Part shown: one piece after another, positions 50,450 through 58,952 of the stretch
How positions within the stretch are numbered: position 1 is the stretch's first letter
Layout: the number at the start of each line of letters is the position of its first letter
Assembly (NCBI GenBank): GCA_947625285.1
Contig: CANQNS010000004.1
Coordinates: 58,978 to 122,977 of the forward strand
Reading direction: 5' to 3'
Length of the DNA stretch: 64,000 bases
Source: an uncultured Oscillospiraceae bacterium
Lineage (GTDB): Bacteria > Bacillota > Clostridia > Oscillospirales > Oscillospiraceae
Notes under the pieces: model-generated
Told to the model about the DNA's origin: nothing
Databases searched by the model: none
What the model saw: the letters and a program-made list of their open reading frames with translations, nothing else
Made by a program: the position numbers and the translations under genes

Positions 50450-51529
50450 ACGAGATACATCGTCTTTCAGCATCTGGTACAGCGCCGCCGCCAGCGGCAC
50501 GCCCACCAGCATGCCCAGCACGCCGAACATGGCGCCGCCCACCGTCACCGCCGCCAGCACGAAGATGCCCGGCAGACCGATGGAGGAGCCCACCACCCGG
50601 GGATAGATCAGATTCCCCTCCAACTGCTGCAGCACCACGATGAACACCAAAAACCATATGGCCTTTTCCGGGGACACGGACACGATCATAAACGCGCCCA
50701 CCCCCGCGCCGATGTAGGCCCCGGCCACGGGGATCAGGGCCGTCACCCCCACCAGGGTGCCGATCATGGTGGCATAGGGGAATTTAAAGAGCGTCATCCC
50801 CCCGATGCACAGGCAGCCCAGCACCACCGCCTCGGTACACTGGCCCACCACATAGCTGTGGAAGCACCTGTCCAGCACCCCCAGGGCGTAGCGGACCCGC
50901 TCCCGCCAGGCGGGCTTCAGATAGCAGTCCATCACCCGGCCGCACTGACGGCCCAGGGTGTCCTTGCCCAGCAGCAGATAGACGGCGAAGATCAGCGCGA
51001 ACAGGGCCGTCACCAGCCCGGAGAAGATGGAGCTCACCGCGCTGGCCGCGCCGGAGAAGCCGCTGAGCAGCACGCTCTGGACCTTCTTCACCAGCCCGTT
51101 CCAGTCGATGCTGGCGAGCCGCTGCTCGATGTCCGCCGGGATCATCCTCTGCACCGCCGGGTTGCGCAGCAGCCGGTCCACCGCCGCCGGGGCCTGGCTC
51201 ACCAGCGCGTTCACGCACGACAGCAGCTCCGGCACCACCAGCCGCACCACGAACCCCAGCACGAACACCACCGTCAACAGCGCGCCCAGCATACACACCG
51301 GCCGCCGCAGCGCGCCCAGCTTTCCGCCTTTGGGCAGGATGTAGTGCTTTTCGTAAAACGACATCAGTATGTTCATCACATAGGCGATGGCCCCGCCCAG
51401 TATCAGCGGCACGCAGGCCCCCACGAACACCCGCAGCAGACCCGCCACGGACTGCCAGTAGTAGATCGCCAGATACAGGATAAAGGCGGAAACGCCGATC
51501 CGCCAGCAGGTCTTTCTCGTCGGCTTCAT
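50429..51529 (-). CDS. AI-2E family transporter (PerM/YdiK-like)
   Basis: 366 residues with about eight hydrophobic segments. The order is a first segment (ISAF-type, IGVSAFILYLAIYYWQSVAG), a long amphipathic middle region, and a C-terminal pair around ALIPVAGAYIGAGVGAFMIV and LEGNLIYPRVVGSSIGLPGI, the signature of the family. Members include AI-2 and cation/proton transporters; the substrate here is unknown. The last residues (SRRSNASI) are encoded by the palindrome at 50426 and look like a replaced tail. Confidence 0.85.
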   Translation of the reverse strand: MKPTRKTCWRIGVSAFILYLAIYYWQSVAGLLRVFVGACVPLILGGAIAYVMNILMSFYEKHYILPKGGKLGALRRPVCMLGALLTVVFVLGFVVRLVVPELLSCVNALVSQAPAAVDRLLRNPAVQRMIPADIEQRLASIDWNGLVKKVQSVLLSGFSGAASAVSSIFSGLVTALFALIFAVYLLLGKDTLGRQCGRVMDCYLKPAWRERVRYALGVLDRCFHSYVVGQCTEAVVLGCLCIGGMTLFKFPYATMIGTLVGVTALIPVAGAYIGAGVGAFMIVSVSPEKAIWFLVFIVVLQQLEGNLIYPRVVGSSIGLPGIFVLAAVTVGGAMFGVLGMLVGVPLAAALYQMLKDDVSRRSNASI

Positions 51530-51541
51530 CTCTCTTCCTCC

Positions 51542-52222
51542 TTACAGCACCCGGCCAAACACCCGCAGTTGAGCGGGCTCCGGGATATCGATATCGTCAT
51601 AGGCCGGGTTCAGGCTGTGCAGCCGCACCCCGTCCGGCCGGTCGTGGAGCTGCTTGATGTAGCTGCTCCCCTGCCAGGAAAAAAGCCCGATCTCCCCGTC
51701 CGGGACCGTGGGCGACTGCTTCACGTATACCACCTGTCCGTCCCGGTACCGGGGCTCCATGCTGTCCCCCGCCACCCGGACCGCGAAATCCGCCTGCCGG
51801 GGCGCGCCGGCGGCGTCTATCCAGCGAAAATCCCCGTCGCCGCCGTCCAGGAACTGTCCCGGTCCCGCGCTGGCCGCCAGGGTGTACAGCCGGATGGCCC
51901 GGCCGCTCTCCGGCCGGGGCTCATAAAGCCCGCTCCGGCGCAGCAGGTCCGCGTACTCGGCCAGCTTTCGCCGCCCCTGTCCGTCCAGGCCCCGGGCCAG
52001 GCCCGTTCCCATGAACTCCCCGGACAGGTCCTCCACCTCCAACGCCCGGCATGCCAGCAAAAACTGCCGCGCCGACGGGAGCGTGGCCCCCTTCTCCCAT
52101 TTGGAGAGCGCCTTGTCCGTGACCGGCTCTCCCAGCGCGGTGAGTCTTTGGGCCAGCTCCTTCTGGCTGAGCCCCGCCCGCCGCCGGATGGCCGCCAGCT
52201 TCGCCCCGATATCCTCAAACAC
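51542..52222 (-). CDS. LexA/CI-like repressor: XRE helix-turn-helix plus S24 protease domain
   Basis: 226 residues. The N-terminal XRE domain (LAAIRRRAGLSQKELAQRLT, then KALSKWEKGATLPS) is followed by an S24 fold with VAGDSMEPRYRDG (catalytic Ser) and GSSYIKQL (catalytic Lys). Such proteins self-cleave upon RecA-ssDNA signals. GTG start. It is divergent from a Y-family polymerase gene; repeated AGGAGA half-sites lie in the shared 119-bp spacer, so it probably represses that gene and itself as a local SOS-like switch. Confidence 0.82.
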   Translation of the reverse strand: MFEDIGAKLAAIRRRAGLSQKELAQRLTALGEPVTDKALSKWEKGATLPSARQFLLACRALEVEDLSGEFMGTGLARGLDGQGRRKLAEYADLLRRSGLYEPRPESGRAIRLYTLAASAGPGQFLDGGDGDFRWIDAAGAPRQADFAVRVAGDSMEPRYRDGQVVYVKQSPTVPDGEIGLFSWQGSSYIKQLHDRPDGVRLHSLNPAYDDIDIPEPAQLRVFGRVL

Positions 52223-52247
52223 CGCGCCTCACGCTCCTTTGTTTTTC

Positions 52248-52335
52248 AGTATAGTATATCAGGAGATAGATTGCAAGATATTTCTCTCTTTAGGAGAAAT
52301 TTACTCTTTACTTCTCTTGTCAGGCGAATTATAAT
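52248..52335. promoter_or_regulatory. Divergent promoters with repeated operator half-sites
   Basis: Minus: TTGCAA (52276-52271), 17 bp, TATACT (52253-52248), towards the repressor. Plus: TTTACT (52307-52312), 17 bp, TATAAT (52330-52335), towards the polymerase. Half-sites: AGGAGA (52261), ATTTCTC/GAGAAAT inverted pair (52280-52300) and CTTCTC (52311). They lie in the spacer of the minus promoter and over the -35 of the plus promoter, suitable for repression of both. Confidence 0.65.
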
Positions 52336-52341
52336 GGGCCC

Positions 52342-53562
52342 ATGGAGAGAGTGATACTACATTCGGATATCAACGCCTGTTATGTGAGCATCGAGCTTCT
52401 GGACCGGCCGGAGCTGCGGGGCCTGCCGGTGGCGGTGGGCGGCAGCGCGGAGGCCCGCCACGGCATCATCCTGGCCAAGAGCGACGAGGCCAAGCGGTGC
52501 GGGGTAAAGACGGGCATGGTCCTGTGGCAAGCCAGGCAGCTATGCCCGGAGCTGATCGTCCTGCCGCCCCACTACGACAAGTATGAGCGGGTGTCCCACG
52601 CCGCCCGGGCCATCTACAGCCAGTTCACCGACCGGCAGGAGCCCTTCGGCCTGGACGAGAGCTGGCTGGACATCACCGGCTGCCACGCCCACAAGGACGG
52701 CTATCTGGCCGCCCAGGAGATACGCCGCCGCATCCGGCGGGAGCTGGGCGTCACGGTCAGCGTGGGGGTCAGTTGGAACAAGCCCTTCGCCAAGCTGGGG
52801 TCCGACTACCGCAAGCCGGACGCGGTGACGGTGTTCGACCGGGACAACTACCGCCAGGCCATCTGGCCTCTGCCGGTGAGCGATCTGCTGTTCGTGGGCC
52901 CCGCCTCCACCCGGACCCTGGGGGCCCTGGGCATCCGCACCATCGGCCAGCTTGCCCAGGCGGACCCGGAGACGCTGCGGCTGCGGATGGGCAAGAGCGG
53001 CCTGACGCTGTACCGCTACGCCAACGGCTGGGACGAGAGCCCTGTCCGCCGGTTCGACTGCGCGCCGCCGCCCAAGAGCATCGGCAACTCCACCACCCCG
53101 CCCCGGGACCTGCTCAACGAGGCGGACGTGCGGGCCGTCATGCTGGCCCTGGCGGACGAGGTGGCGGGCCGGCTCCGTCAGAGCGGGTACCGGGCGGGGC
53201 TGCTGGAGGTCTCCGTCCGGGACGCGGCGTCCCTGGGCTGGTCTGGCCGCCAGGCCACGCTGCGCCGGGCGGCGGACGGGACCCGGGAGCTCTACCATCT
53301 GGCTATGGAGCTTTTCCGCCAGTTGCACGGCTGGCCCGGGGCCCTGCGGGGGCTGGGGCTGCGGGCGGGTGCCCTGCGCCCCGCCGACGGGCCGGAGCAG
53401 ACGGACCTGTTCACCGACTACCGGCGGCTGGACGGCCGGCGGCGCATCGACGGGGCGGTGGACGCCATCCGGCGGCGGTACGGCGATGGGGCCATCCGCT
53501 ACATGGGCGCGGCCTTGCCGGAGGACCTGCCGCGGGAGAAATGCTCTTTCACGGACCGCTGA
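52342..53562 (+). CDS. Y-family DNA polymerase (DinB/UmuC-like)
   Basis: 406 residues. Palm motifs LHSDINACYVSIE (first Asp, steric Tyr) and GLDESWLDITG (Asp-Glu pair) carry the catalytic carboxylates. A little-finger domain follows. EQTDLF near residue 355 matches the sliding-clamp QxxLF motif. It performs error-prone lesion bypass. The ATG lies only 6 bp after the TATAAT -10, with no ribosome site, so the mRNA is probably leaderless. Divergent from the LexA-like gene. Confidence 0.9.
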   Translation: MERVILHSDINACYVSIELLDRPELRGLPVAVGGSAEARHGIILAKSDEAKRCGVKTGMVLWQARQLCPELIVLPPHYDKYERVSHAARAIYSQFTDRQEPFGLDESWLDITGCHAHKDGYLAAQEIRRRIRRELGVTVSVGVSWNKPFAKLGSDYRKPDAVTVFDRDNYRQAIWPLPVSDLLFVGPASTRTLGALGIRTIGQLAQADPETLRLRMGKSGLTLYRYANGWDESPVRRFDCAPPPKSIGNSTTPPRDLLNEADVRAVMLALADEVAGRLRQSGYRAGLLEVSVRDAASLGWSGRQATLRRAADGTRELYHLAMELFRQLHGWPGALRGLGLRAGALRPADGPEQTDLFTDYRRLDGRRRIDGAVDAIRRRYGDGAIRYMGAALPEDLPREKCSFTDR

Positions 53563-53580
53563 TATATGCCGTCGGTTTGA

Positions 53581-53613
53581 AAAACGGCCGGCCCCCTCTG
53601 GCGAGGGGGCCGG
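53581..53613. terminator. Hairpin between convergent genes
   Basis: CCGGCCCCCTC / GAGGGGGCCGG, 11-bp stem. Minus strand is followed by GTTTTTC; good terminator for the DUF4364 gene. The same CCCTCTG-type core recurs in the inverted repeat at 46722. Confidence 0.6.
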
Positions 53614-53628
53614 TCGGCGTCATAACGT

Positions 53629-54150
53629 TTATTCCTTTGTCAGCATCTCGATGATCTGGTTGCAGATATCCTCCGCGTTGGCCCGGAAGCGTTTTTCCAT
53701 GGCCTGGGCCTGCCGCTCGTCCGGCGCCGCCAGCCGCAGGGAGATGATCTCCCCCACCCCGTCCGACAGCCGCATGCTGACGCTCCTGCCGCCCTTGACG
53801 CCCGGCTCGATATCCGTTTCGATCATGCTGGCCCGGCGCATGGCCGCCGCCACCGGGGCGGTGAGCCGCTCGGCCTTGGCCCGGACCGTATAGGGCAGGC
53901 TGGAGGACACCGTGTTCACGTTCCGGCGTCCCTTTTCCGTGATGGCGTACTTGCCGTCCTTTTCCTCGATGTGTTCGGTCTGGATCAGCTCCGCCAGGCA
54001 GTCGGAGTAGTCGAACCAGTTGAAGCCCCCGTCGAACAGCGCAAGGTCCGACAGCGTCACCGGCTCCACCGGCTTGGGCAGCTTTTCCAGTATGTACAGG
54101 ATCAGGATCTTGATGTCCAGCTTATCGCGGATGAATCCCAAATGCTCCAT
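53629..54150 (-). CDS. DUF4364 family protein
   Basis: 173 residues. The N-terminal winged-helix-like part (DIKILILYILEKLPKPVEPV, then TLSDLALFDGGFNWFDYSDC) and ITEKGRRNV are typical of DUF4364, a Clostridia-specific family thought to be a transcription regulator with PadR-like fold. Function untested. Single gene with terminator. Partner genes not evident. Confidence 0.85.
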   Translation of the reverse strand: MEHLGFIRDKLDIKILILYILEKLPKPVEPVTLSDLALFDGGFNWFDYSDCLAELIQTEHIEEKDGKYAITEKGRRNVNTVSSSLPYTVRAKAERLTAPVAAAMRRASMIETDIEPGVKGGRSVSMRLSDGVGEIISLRLAAPDERQAQAMEKRFRANAEDICNQIIEMLTKE

Positions 54151-54285
54151 GCTCCTACCCCCTCACCATATTTTAACACACCACCCCCTGTCCGCACAAG
54201 GATATTTCACATTTCGTACCAGGCGGCATAGACTGTACTGAAACAGCCGGGATAAGTCCCGGCGGCAAGACAAGGAGGTATCAGC

Positions 54286-54417
54286 ATGGCGGACAGCCAG
54301 GAATGCACCGAAGCCGTGTGCATCCATACAAGGAAGATATACGACAGCTGCCGCGACAAGGACTGCGTGGAGGATCTGCGGGTCTATCCCACCGTCAGCT
54401 CCGTGACGCATACTTAA
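54286..54417 (+). pseudogene. 5' fragment of a Cys-containing conserved Clostridia gene, truncated by the mobile element
   Basis: 43 codons with an AAGGAGG site 8 nt ahead, starting MADSQECTEAVCIHTRKIYD and continuing SCRDKDCVEDLRVYPTVSS. From memory this N-terminus belongs to a longer, uncharacterised Clostridia protein (CxEAVCI...SCRDKDC). After TVSS the frame runs into VTHT and stops. The serine recombinase stop is 10 nt further on. The gene is thus probably the integration target, cut near 54400. The rest of it is not in the window. Confidence 0.65.
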
Positions 54418-54427
54418 AGATACGTTT

Positions 54428-56047
54428 TCATCCGTCCAGTTTGCCTGCAAAGCGGTAATATATCTCGATCTCCTGCTCCCGGCTGCCGTCAGGCGCTTTC
54501 ACCGCCTCGTGGACCACGATCTTTTCGATGAGCGCGTTCAGCATCTCTGCGGTCAATGCGGTGGGGTTTGCGTACTGCTTGATGAGCGTGATCCATTTCT
54601 TCGCGTTGTCCACCGTCTCCCGCTCCTCGTTTGCTTCCGCTTGCAGCCGCCCGATCTGCTCCTCCACCTGGGCCTGCTCCGTCTGGTACTTTTCGGAGAG
54701 AAGGTCAAAGTTCCGCTCCGTGATCTTCCCCGCCGCCCAATCCTCGTACAGCTTGGTGAAAAGTCGGTCCAGCTCTCCCTGGCGCTTTTCCGCTTTTGCC
54801 AGCTCTGTTCCCTGCTTCCTGGCCGCTGCGGACCGCTCCCGGTCGCTGGCGTTCAGCATCCTTTGCAGCAGGCGGCTTTCATCCATCTGCGCCAGCGCGG
54901 ACCATTCCTGAAGCCGTGCGAGGACATAGGCATAGAGCACATCGTAGCGTATGTAATGCTGTGTGCAGCCGGCGCGCTTCGGGCCGTATTGACGGTAGCC
55001 GGAACAGGCATAGTAGGCGAAGGAGCTTTTCTTGCTTCTGTTCGTTCCGTAGCTGAGCGCCCTGCCGCAGCCGCCGCACCGCATGAGGCCGGAGAAGATT
55101 TGAAACGTATGGTCTTTCGTGTTCCGGCGGCGGGCGCTGACCTGCTTCTGGACCTGCTCGAACAGCTCCGGGGCAATGATCCCTTCGTGGGTGTGCTCCA
55201 CGACGAGCCATTCCTCCTGGGGAGTGCGGATACGCTTCTTATTCTTGTAGGAGACCTTGTGTTCCCGGTTATGGACGCTGTTGCCGATATACGTCTCATT
55301 CGTGAGGATATTCGTGACATAGGCATTGGTCCATAAATACGCCTTCTCACCGGGATTTTTCCCGTGGATATTGGTAAACAGGCCCTCCCTCTGATAGTGT
55401 ATCCAGCTTGGGGTCGGGACCTTTTCCTCCATCAGTATCTTTACGATCTTTGCCGGGCCTGTCCCACGGGCGGCCAGCTCGAAGATACGCTCCACGATCC
55501 ACCGGGTCTGGTTGTCAATGAGCAACTTGTTCGGGTGCTCCGGGTCTTTTTTGTAGCCCAGCGGCGCACAGGCACAAAGGTGTTCGCCCGCCGCGAATTT
55601 CGCCTTATAGGCCGCCTTCACCTTACGGCTGGTGTCCTTGGCCAGCCACTCGTTGAACAGGTTTTTGAACGGCACAAAGTCGCTCAGGCCCTTTTCCGTG
55701 TCCTCGTTGTCCGTGACGGCGATATAGCGGACCCGTTTTTCCGGGAACACGAACTCCAGGTAATAGTCCATCATAACGTGCTCACGCCCAAAACGGGACA
55801 GGTCCTTTGTTATGATGCAGTTGACCTTGCCCGCGTCCACATCCGCCATCATGCGCTGGAAGGAAGGCCGCTCGAAATTGGTCCCGCTCCATCCGTCGTC
55901 CACATACTCGCCGTAGACATGAAAACCGTTTTCTTTGGCATATGTCTGAAGGATCGTCCGCTGGGTCTCGATACTCACGCTGTCGCCATAGTTCTCGTCG
56001 TCCACGCTCAATCTCATATAGAGAGCCGCATTGTTCGGTCGTTTCAA
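54428..56047 (-). CDS. Large serine recombinase (TnpX-like)
   Basis: 539 residues. Resolvase domain with LYMRLSVDDENYGDSVSIET (catalytic Ser in DSVSI), KDLSRFGRE and DDGWSGTNFERPSFQRMM. It has a recombinase domain (GYKKDPEHPNKLLI), a four-Cys zinc ribbon (MRCGGCGRAL...CSGYRQYGPKRAGC) and a coiled coil near residues 400-480. Starts at TTG 56047 with AAAGGAGGT 7 nt ahead. It integrates and excises the element. Its 3' end abuts the attachment site. Confidence 0.93.
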   Translation of the reverse strand: MKRPNNAALYMRLSVDDENYGDSVSIETQRTILQTYAKENGFHVYGEYVDDGWSGTNFERPSFQRMMADVDAGKVNCIITKDLSRFGREHVMMDYYLEFVFPEKRVRYIAVTDNEDTEKGLSDFVPFKNLFNEWLAKDTSRKVKAAYKAKFAAGEHLCACAPLGYKKDPEHPNKLLIDNQTRWIVERIFELAARGTGPAKIVKILMEEKVPTPSWIHYQREGLFTNIHGKNPGEKAYLWTNAYVTNILTNETYIGNSVHNREHKVSYKNKKRIRTPQEEWLVVEHTHEGIIAPELFEQVQKQVSARRRNTKDHTFQIFSGLMRCGGCGRALSYGTNRSKKSSFAYYACSGYRQYGPKRAGCTQHYIRYDVLYAYVLARLQEWSALAQMDESRLLQRMLNASDRERSAAARKQGTELAKAEKRQGELDRLFTKLYEDWAAGKITERNFDLLSEKYQTEQAQVEEQIGRLQAEANEERETVDNAKKWITLIKQYANPTALTAEMLNALIEKIVVHEAVKAPDGSREQEIEIYYRFAGKLDG

Positions 56048-56131
56048 AAATAACCTCCTTTGTATAAAACGACCCGCGCTTACAATACTTCCAAGGGTAT
56101 TGTACTATAAGCGCAGGCAGAATTCAATACT

Positions 56132-56521
56132 TTAAATTGATGAATCCACATATGTACCGTCATCTGTTCTTTCGTCCTGACGGGCGGCATAGAGGAGCAG
56201 GTCCTCAATGAGTTCGCCCATGGTCCTGCCCTTCTCCGGGAAGTGCTCTGTGATCTTGATGCGGGTCTTTCCGATATAGAAATACTCCTGTCCATCTTCC
56301 TCGACCGCGTAAAAAGCCTTATCCATGTCGGTGTACTGCTTTTCCCGCTCCTTCCAATACTGCCGCCAGTACTTGTCAAACTCTCTCAGCGTTTCCCTGG
56401 GCGGCTTCTCAAAATCCCAGAACGGTGTGTTCAGGTCTACCCATTCATATTCGTCGTCATGGGGTGTTATACCATTGGCGCGCATGGTGGTTTTTCTATT
56501 TACCGGGATACTTTCAACCAT
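56132..56521 (-). CDS. Small mobile-element protein with TnpW-like C-terminus
   Basis: 129 residues. The C-terminal half (YIGKTRIKITEHFPEKGRTM, then GELIEDLLLY) resembles TnpW-type proteins of Tn4451-related elements. The first 70 or so residues (many Trp/Tyr/Glu) are not part of that family as I know it. Function unknown; TnpW is dispensable for transposition in Tn4451. Overlaps the relaxase 3' end by 22 nt. Confidence 0.5.
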   Translation of the reverse strand: MVESIPVNRKTTMRANGITPHDDEYEWVDLNTPFWDFEKPPRETLREFDKYWRQYWKEREKQYTDMDKAFYAVEEDGQEYFYIGKTRIKITEHFPEKGRTMGELIEDLLLYAARQDERTDDGTYVDSSI

Positions 56522-57987
56522 TCAGCGTTCTCCTTTTTCAATTTGCTTTTGCTGAGAAATGATGGGTTGCCCGCGCTGTTCCAGGCCACGTTGACGTGGT
56601 GCCGCACCTGCAGCAGTTTTGTGAGATCGTCCCGCAAGGGCTTGTACCGGGCGTATGCGGCCTCATGCTCCCGCGCCAGCGTTTCCATCTCCTGCCGCCA
56701 AGCAGAGATGGGCAGCTTGCCGTCCGGCGTGAAGGCGTCCTTCAGCTTGCGCTGGGTCATATAGAATTGCCGCAGCTCGCTTTCATGTTCCTGCCTGTAC
56801 TTCTCCCGCTGACCCTTCCACCGGATGCCGTTCATCTCGTCGAAGATGGGCTTTAGGCGGGCGTAGCTCTCCGCCTGCTGGAGTAGGTCCTTCAGCTCTT
56901 TCCGGCGTTTGTTAGAGGCGTCTAGCTCTGCCTTCAGCGCAGCCACCTGATCGCTGAGAGATTCGACCCGTTCTTCCAGCGCCTCCACCGTGAACAGCCT
57001 GTTCTCCATGATGTAGTTATGGGCTTCCACGAACTGCTGGAGATTGCCTAGCTTCGCTTTCCGGCTCCAGGCTCCGGCGTTTCGTATGGCGATGTAATCT
57101 CCCAGAAGCTGGCCCAGATTGGGCTGCTGGGGCTGGGACAGCTCACGTTTGACCTCCTTCAGCCAATCCAGCGTGGCTATCTTCTTCCGCAGGTTGCGGA
57201 TGGCGGCGTTGGTAGAGCGAATCCAGCGGTTGAGATTGCCCTTGTCGGTAGGGATGCCCTTCGCCTCCATCTGCCGGACGGCGGGACCCTCATGGACGGT
57301 CGGTATCAGGTCGATGCCCTGGCGTTCATAGGAGCGGTGGTCTATCCGGCAGTTCAGGCCCTTTTCCGCAAACTTGGCGTTGCACAGCGCGGCCCAGGCC
57401 GCCCGCCAGGATTCCAGCCGCTCTGGGCTGCCCCAATCGGTGGTGGACACGGCGTCAAAGGTCGCTTTCCCATTCTCGTCAAGTATGCGATTACCCTGTT
57501 CATCCAGGTGGTACACGCGATGCTGCTTGTATCCCCACTTCCCATTCTCCTTCAATGGCCGAATAGGACAGAGGATGTGGAAGTGAGGGTTTTGTATCTC
57601 CTTGTCCGGCATATGGACGGCGAGGTCCGCGATCATACCCCGGCTGACAAGCTGCTCCGATACAAATTGCCTTGCGAGCGCGATGTTCTCCTCCAGGGAA
57701 AACTCGTTCTGCAAGGCAATGTCAAAGCTGTATGCAAGCTGGGCGTCTTTGCTCCGCTCCGCCCGCTCCAAGGCGTTCCATAAGGTTTGCCTGTCAGCGT
57801 ATTCTGGCGGCGCATTTGGCGGGAGAAGTATTTCGGAACTAATCACGCCTTTCTTGTGGCTGTAGTCGCTGGTCTCGCCGTAGTATTCGCTGTAAAGTTT
57901 CTCTCCGGCACGGTAGGCGGCGGAAGCGATGGCGGACTGACCGGCGCTGCGCTTGATCTGGGTGACATGAAAATGATAGAGGGCCAT
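56500..57987 (-). CDS. MobA/MobL family relaxase (MOBQ)
   Basis: 495 residues. MALYHFHVTQIKRSAGQSAI (with ASAAYRAGE) and NPHFHILCPIRPL (HxH metal motif) define the relaxase domain at the N-terminus. It nicks the transfer origin and pilots DNA during mobilisation. A long helical C-terminal region (residues 270-495) is coiled-coil-like. ATG 57987 overlaps the stop of the upstream gene (TGATG). The nick site is probably in the 58.46-58.95 kb spacer. The catalytic Tyr near residue 26 (SAAYRAGE) is visible. Confidence 0.9.
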   Translation of the reverse strand: MALYHFHVTQIKRSAGQSAIASAAYRAGEKLYSEYYGETSDYSHKKGVISSEILLPPNAPPEYADRQTLWNALERAERSKDAQLAYSFDIALQNEFSLEENIALARQFVSEQLVSRGMIADLAVHMPDKEIQNPHFHILCPIRPLKENGKWGYKQHRVYHLDEQGNRILDENGKATFDAVSTTDWGSPERLESWRAAWAALCNAKFAEKGLNCRIDHRSYERQGIDLIPTVHEGPAVRQMEAKGIPTDKGNLNRWIRSTNAAIRNLRKKIATLDWLKEVKRELSQPQQPNLGQLLGDYIAIRNAGAWSRKAKLGNLQQFVEAHNYIMENRLFTVEALEERVESLSDQVAALKAELDASNKRRKELKDLLQQAESYARLKPIFDEMNGIRWKGQREKYRQEHESELRQFYMTQRKLKDAFTPDGKLPISAWRQEMETLAREHEAAYARYKPLRDDLTKLLQVRHHVNVAWNSAGNPSFLSKSKLKKENAEWLKVSR

Positions 57988-58277
57988 CACCCGTCCTCCT
58001 TGGAAAGTGCAGACTGGATGACGGCCTGAACATCCGGCAGAGAAAGTATCTGCTCCATGAGGCCATAGAATGGCACTTCCTCCATGCTCTTGACCTCCGG
58101 GACAATGCTCTCCACGGCGGCCCCGCGGGTGATGAGCCGGTGTGCCCGTGCGGTCCGCTCGGCCTTACTCAAATACTTCGCCCGGCTTTCTAACCGTTCC
58201 AGCCGATGCTGATACTGTTCCAGCAGCGCCTTGTCTCTGGCCTGCTCCGCTCTCAGTTGCTCCAACGTCTTGCTCAT
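57987..58277 (-). CDS. DUF3847 family protein
   Basis: 96 residues: an N-terminal coiled coil (MSKTLEQLRAEQARDKALLE...) and RKYLSKAERTARAHRLITRG-like basic segment, seen in DUF3847 proteins which sit just before MobQ relaxases in Clostridia elements. Probably a relaxosome accessory factor. Overlaps the upstream small gene by 4 nt and the relaxase by 1 nt. Confidence 0.75.
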   Translation of the reverse strand: MSKTLEQLRAEQARDKALLEQYQHRLERLESRAKYLSKAERTARAHRLITRGAAVESIVPEVKSMEEVPFYGLMEQILSLPDVQAVIQSALSKEDG

Positions 58278-58459
58278 CTGCGATCCTCCTGGGGCTTCCA
58301 GCGTTTGGACCAGTAGCGGTCACAGACGACGATGCCCATGCGGAAGCTCTGCTTGCAGTCCTGGGTGCAGCCCCGGCAGATGGGGTTATATGTGATACGA
58401 TTACGGCGGTTGAGGAAGAAAGACCATTCCTCCCGCCGTTTCTTGCTCATACGCGGCAT
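58274..58459 (-). CDS. Small Cys-containing protein of mobilisation operon
   Basis: 61 residues beginning MPRMSKKRREEWSFFLNRRN, with CRGCTQDCKQSF, a likely metal-binding set of Cys residues. Commonly precedes DUF3847 and MobQ genes in elements of this class, from memory. Function unknown. AAAGGAG lies 6 nt ahead of ATG 58459. First of an overlapping run (58459-56132). Confidence 0.65.
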   Translation of the reverse strand: MPRMSKKRREEWSFFLNRRNRITYNPICRGCTQDCKQSFRMGIVVCDRYWSKRWKPQEDRR

Positions 58460-58705
58460 TGTTACTCCTTTTCAAACGATAGTTTAGATTTGGTGGACCG
58501 GGAAGATTTCTGTATTTTCCCGGTGTCATTTTGGCGATTTTTCGGCGCTGTGAGCGCGTTTTCGCCTTCCCGCCGTGCCGGGACAGCGGGTCGGCGAAAA
58601 GCGGTGTTTTGTATCTTGTCGGGAGCATTGTGATCCCCCCTTAGAATGGATTTGAGAGGCAAAAAGCGCCTGCCGGGCGGCAGACGCTTCATCATCCTCT
58701 CTATC

Positions 58706-58879
58706 ATAGTTATGTTGTATTTCAGAAAAAACAGGCAAATGGCAGGACAAGCCCGTTTCAAAAAACAGGACAGCGCCTGTCAACAGACAGACACGCCATC
58801 CTCCCTCTGCAATAGTTATGTTGGATTTCGCAAAAAACGTGCAAATGGCAGGACAAGCTCATTTCAAAAAACAGGACAG
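58706..58879. repeat. Two 68-bp direct repeats
   Basis: Units at 58706-58773 and 58812-58879 share ATAGTTATGTTG, ATTTC, AAAAAAC, GCAAATGGCAGGACAAGC and TTTCAAAAAACAGGACAG with only about six differences by eye, spaced about 106 bp start to start. The second lies about 34 bp ahead of the promoter for the DUF6076-like gene. Confidence 0.8.
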
Positions 58880-58909
58880 ACAAATTTCGACAAATATCGC
58901 GTTGTGGTG

Positions 58910-58918
58910 TGGTATAAT
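58910..58918 (+). promoter_or_regulatory. Extended -10 promoter of the rightward mobile-element genes
   Basis: TGGTATAAT, an extended -10 (TGN plus perfect TATAAT) about 34 nt ahead of ATG 58953. No good -35 at 17 bp. Confidence 0.55.
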
Positions 58919-58952
58919 GCCAACCAAGAGAGAAAATGATCGGGGGCTGTCG

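Larger units (their letters stand above)
58460..58952. other. Divergent spacer of the mobile element: possible origin of transfer and small ORF
   Basis: A 493-bp region between the mobilisation operon and the rightward genes. It holds a minus-strand terminator-like hairpin (58661-58688, AGCGTCTGCC / GGCAGGCGCT plus TTTTT) and the 68-bp direct repeats described separately. A short minus-strand frame (58401-58628, starting MLPTRYKTPLFADPLSRHGG) has a strong AAGGGGGGA ribosome site but no recognised family; I do not call it a gene. The relaxase nick site is probably here. Confidence 0.45.

Noticed and set aside
58401..58628. 75-codon minus-strand frame with a strong ribosome site
   Set aside because: No family recognised and it overlaps the small Cys protein gene; mentioned in the spacer entry only.
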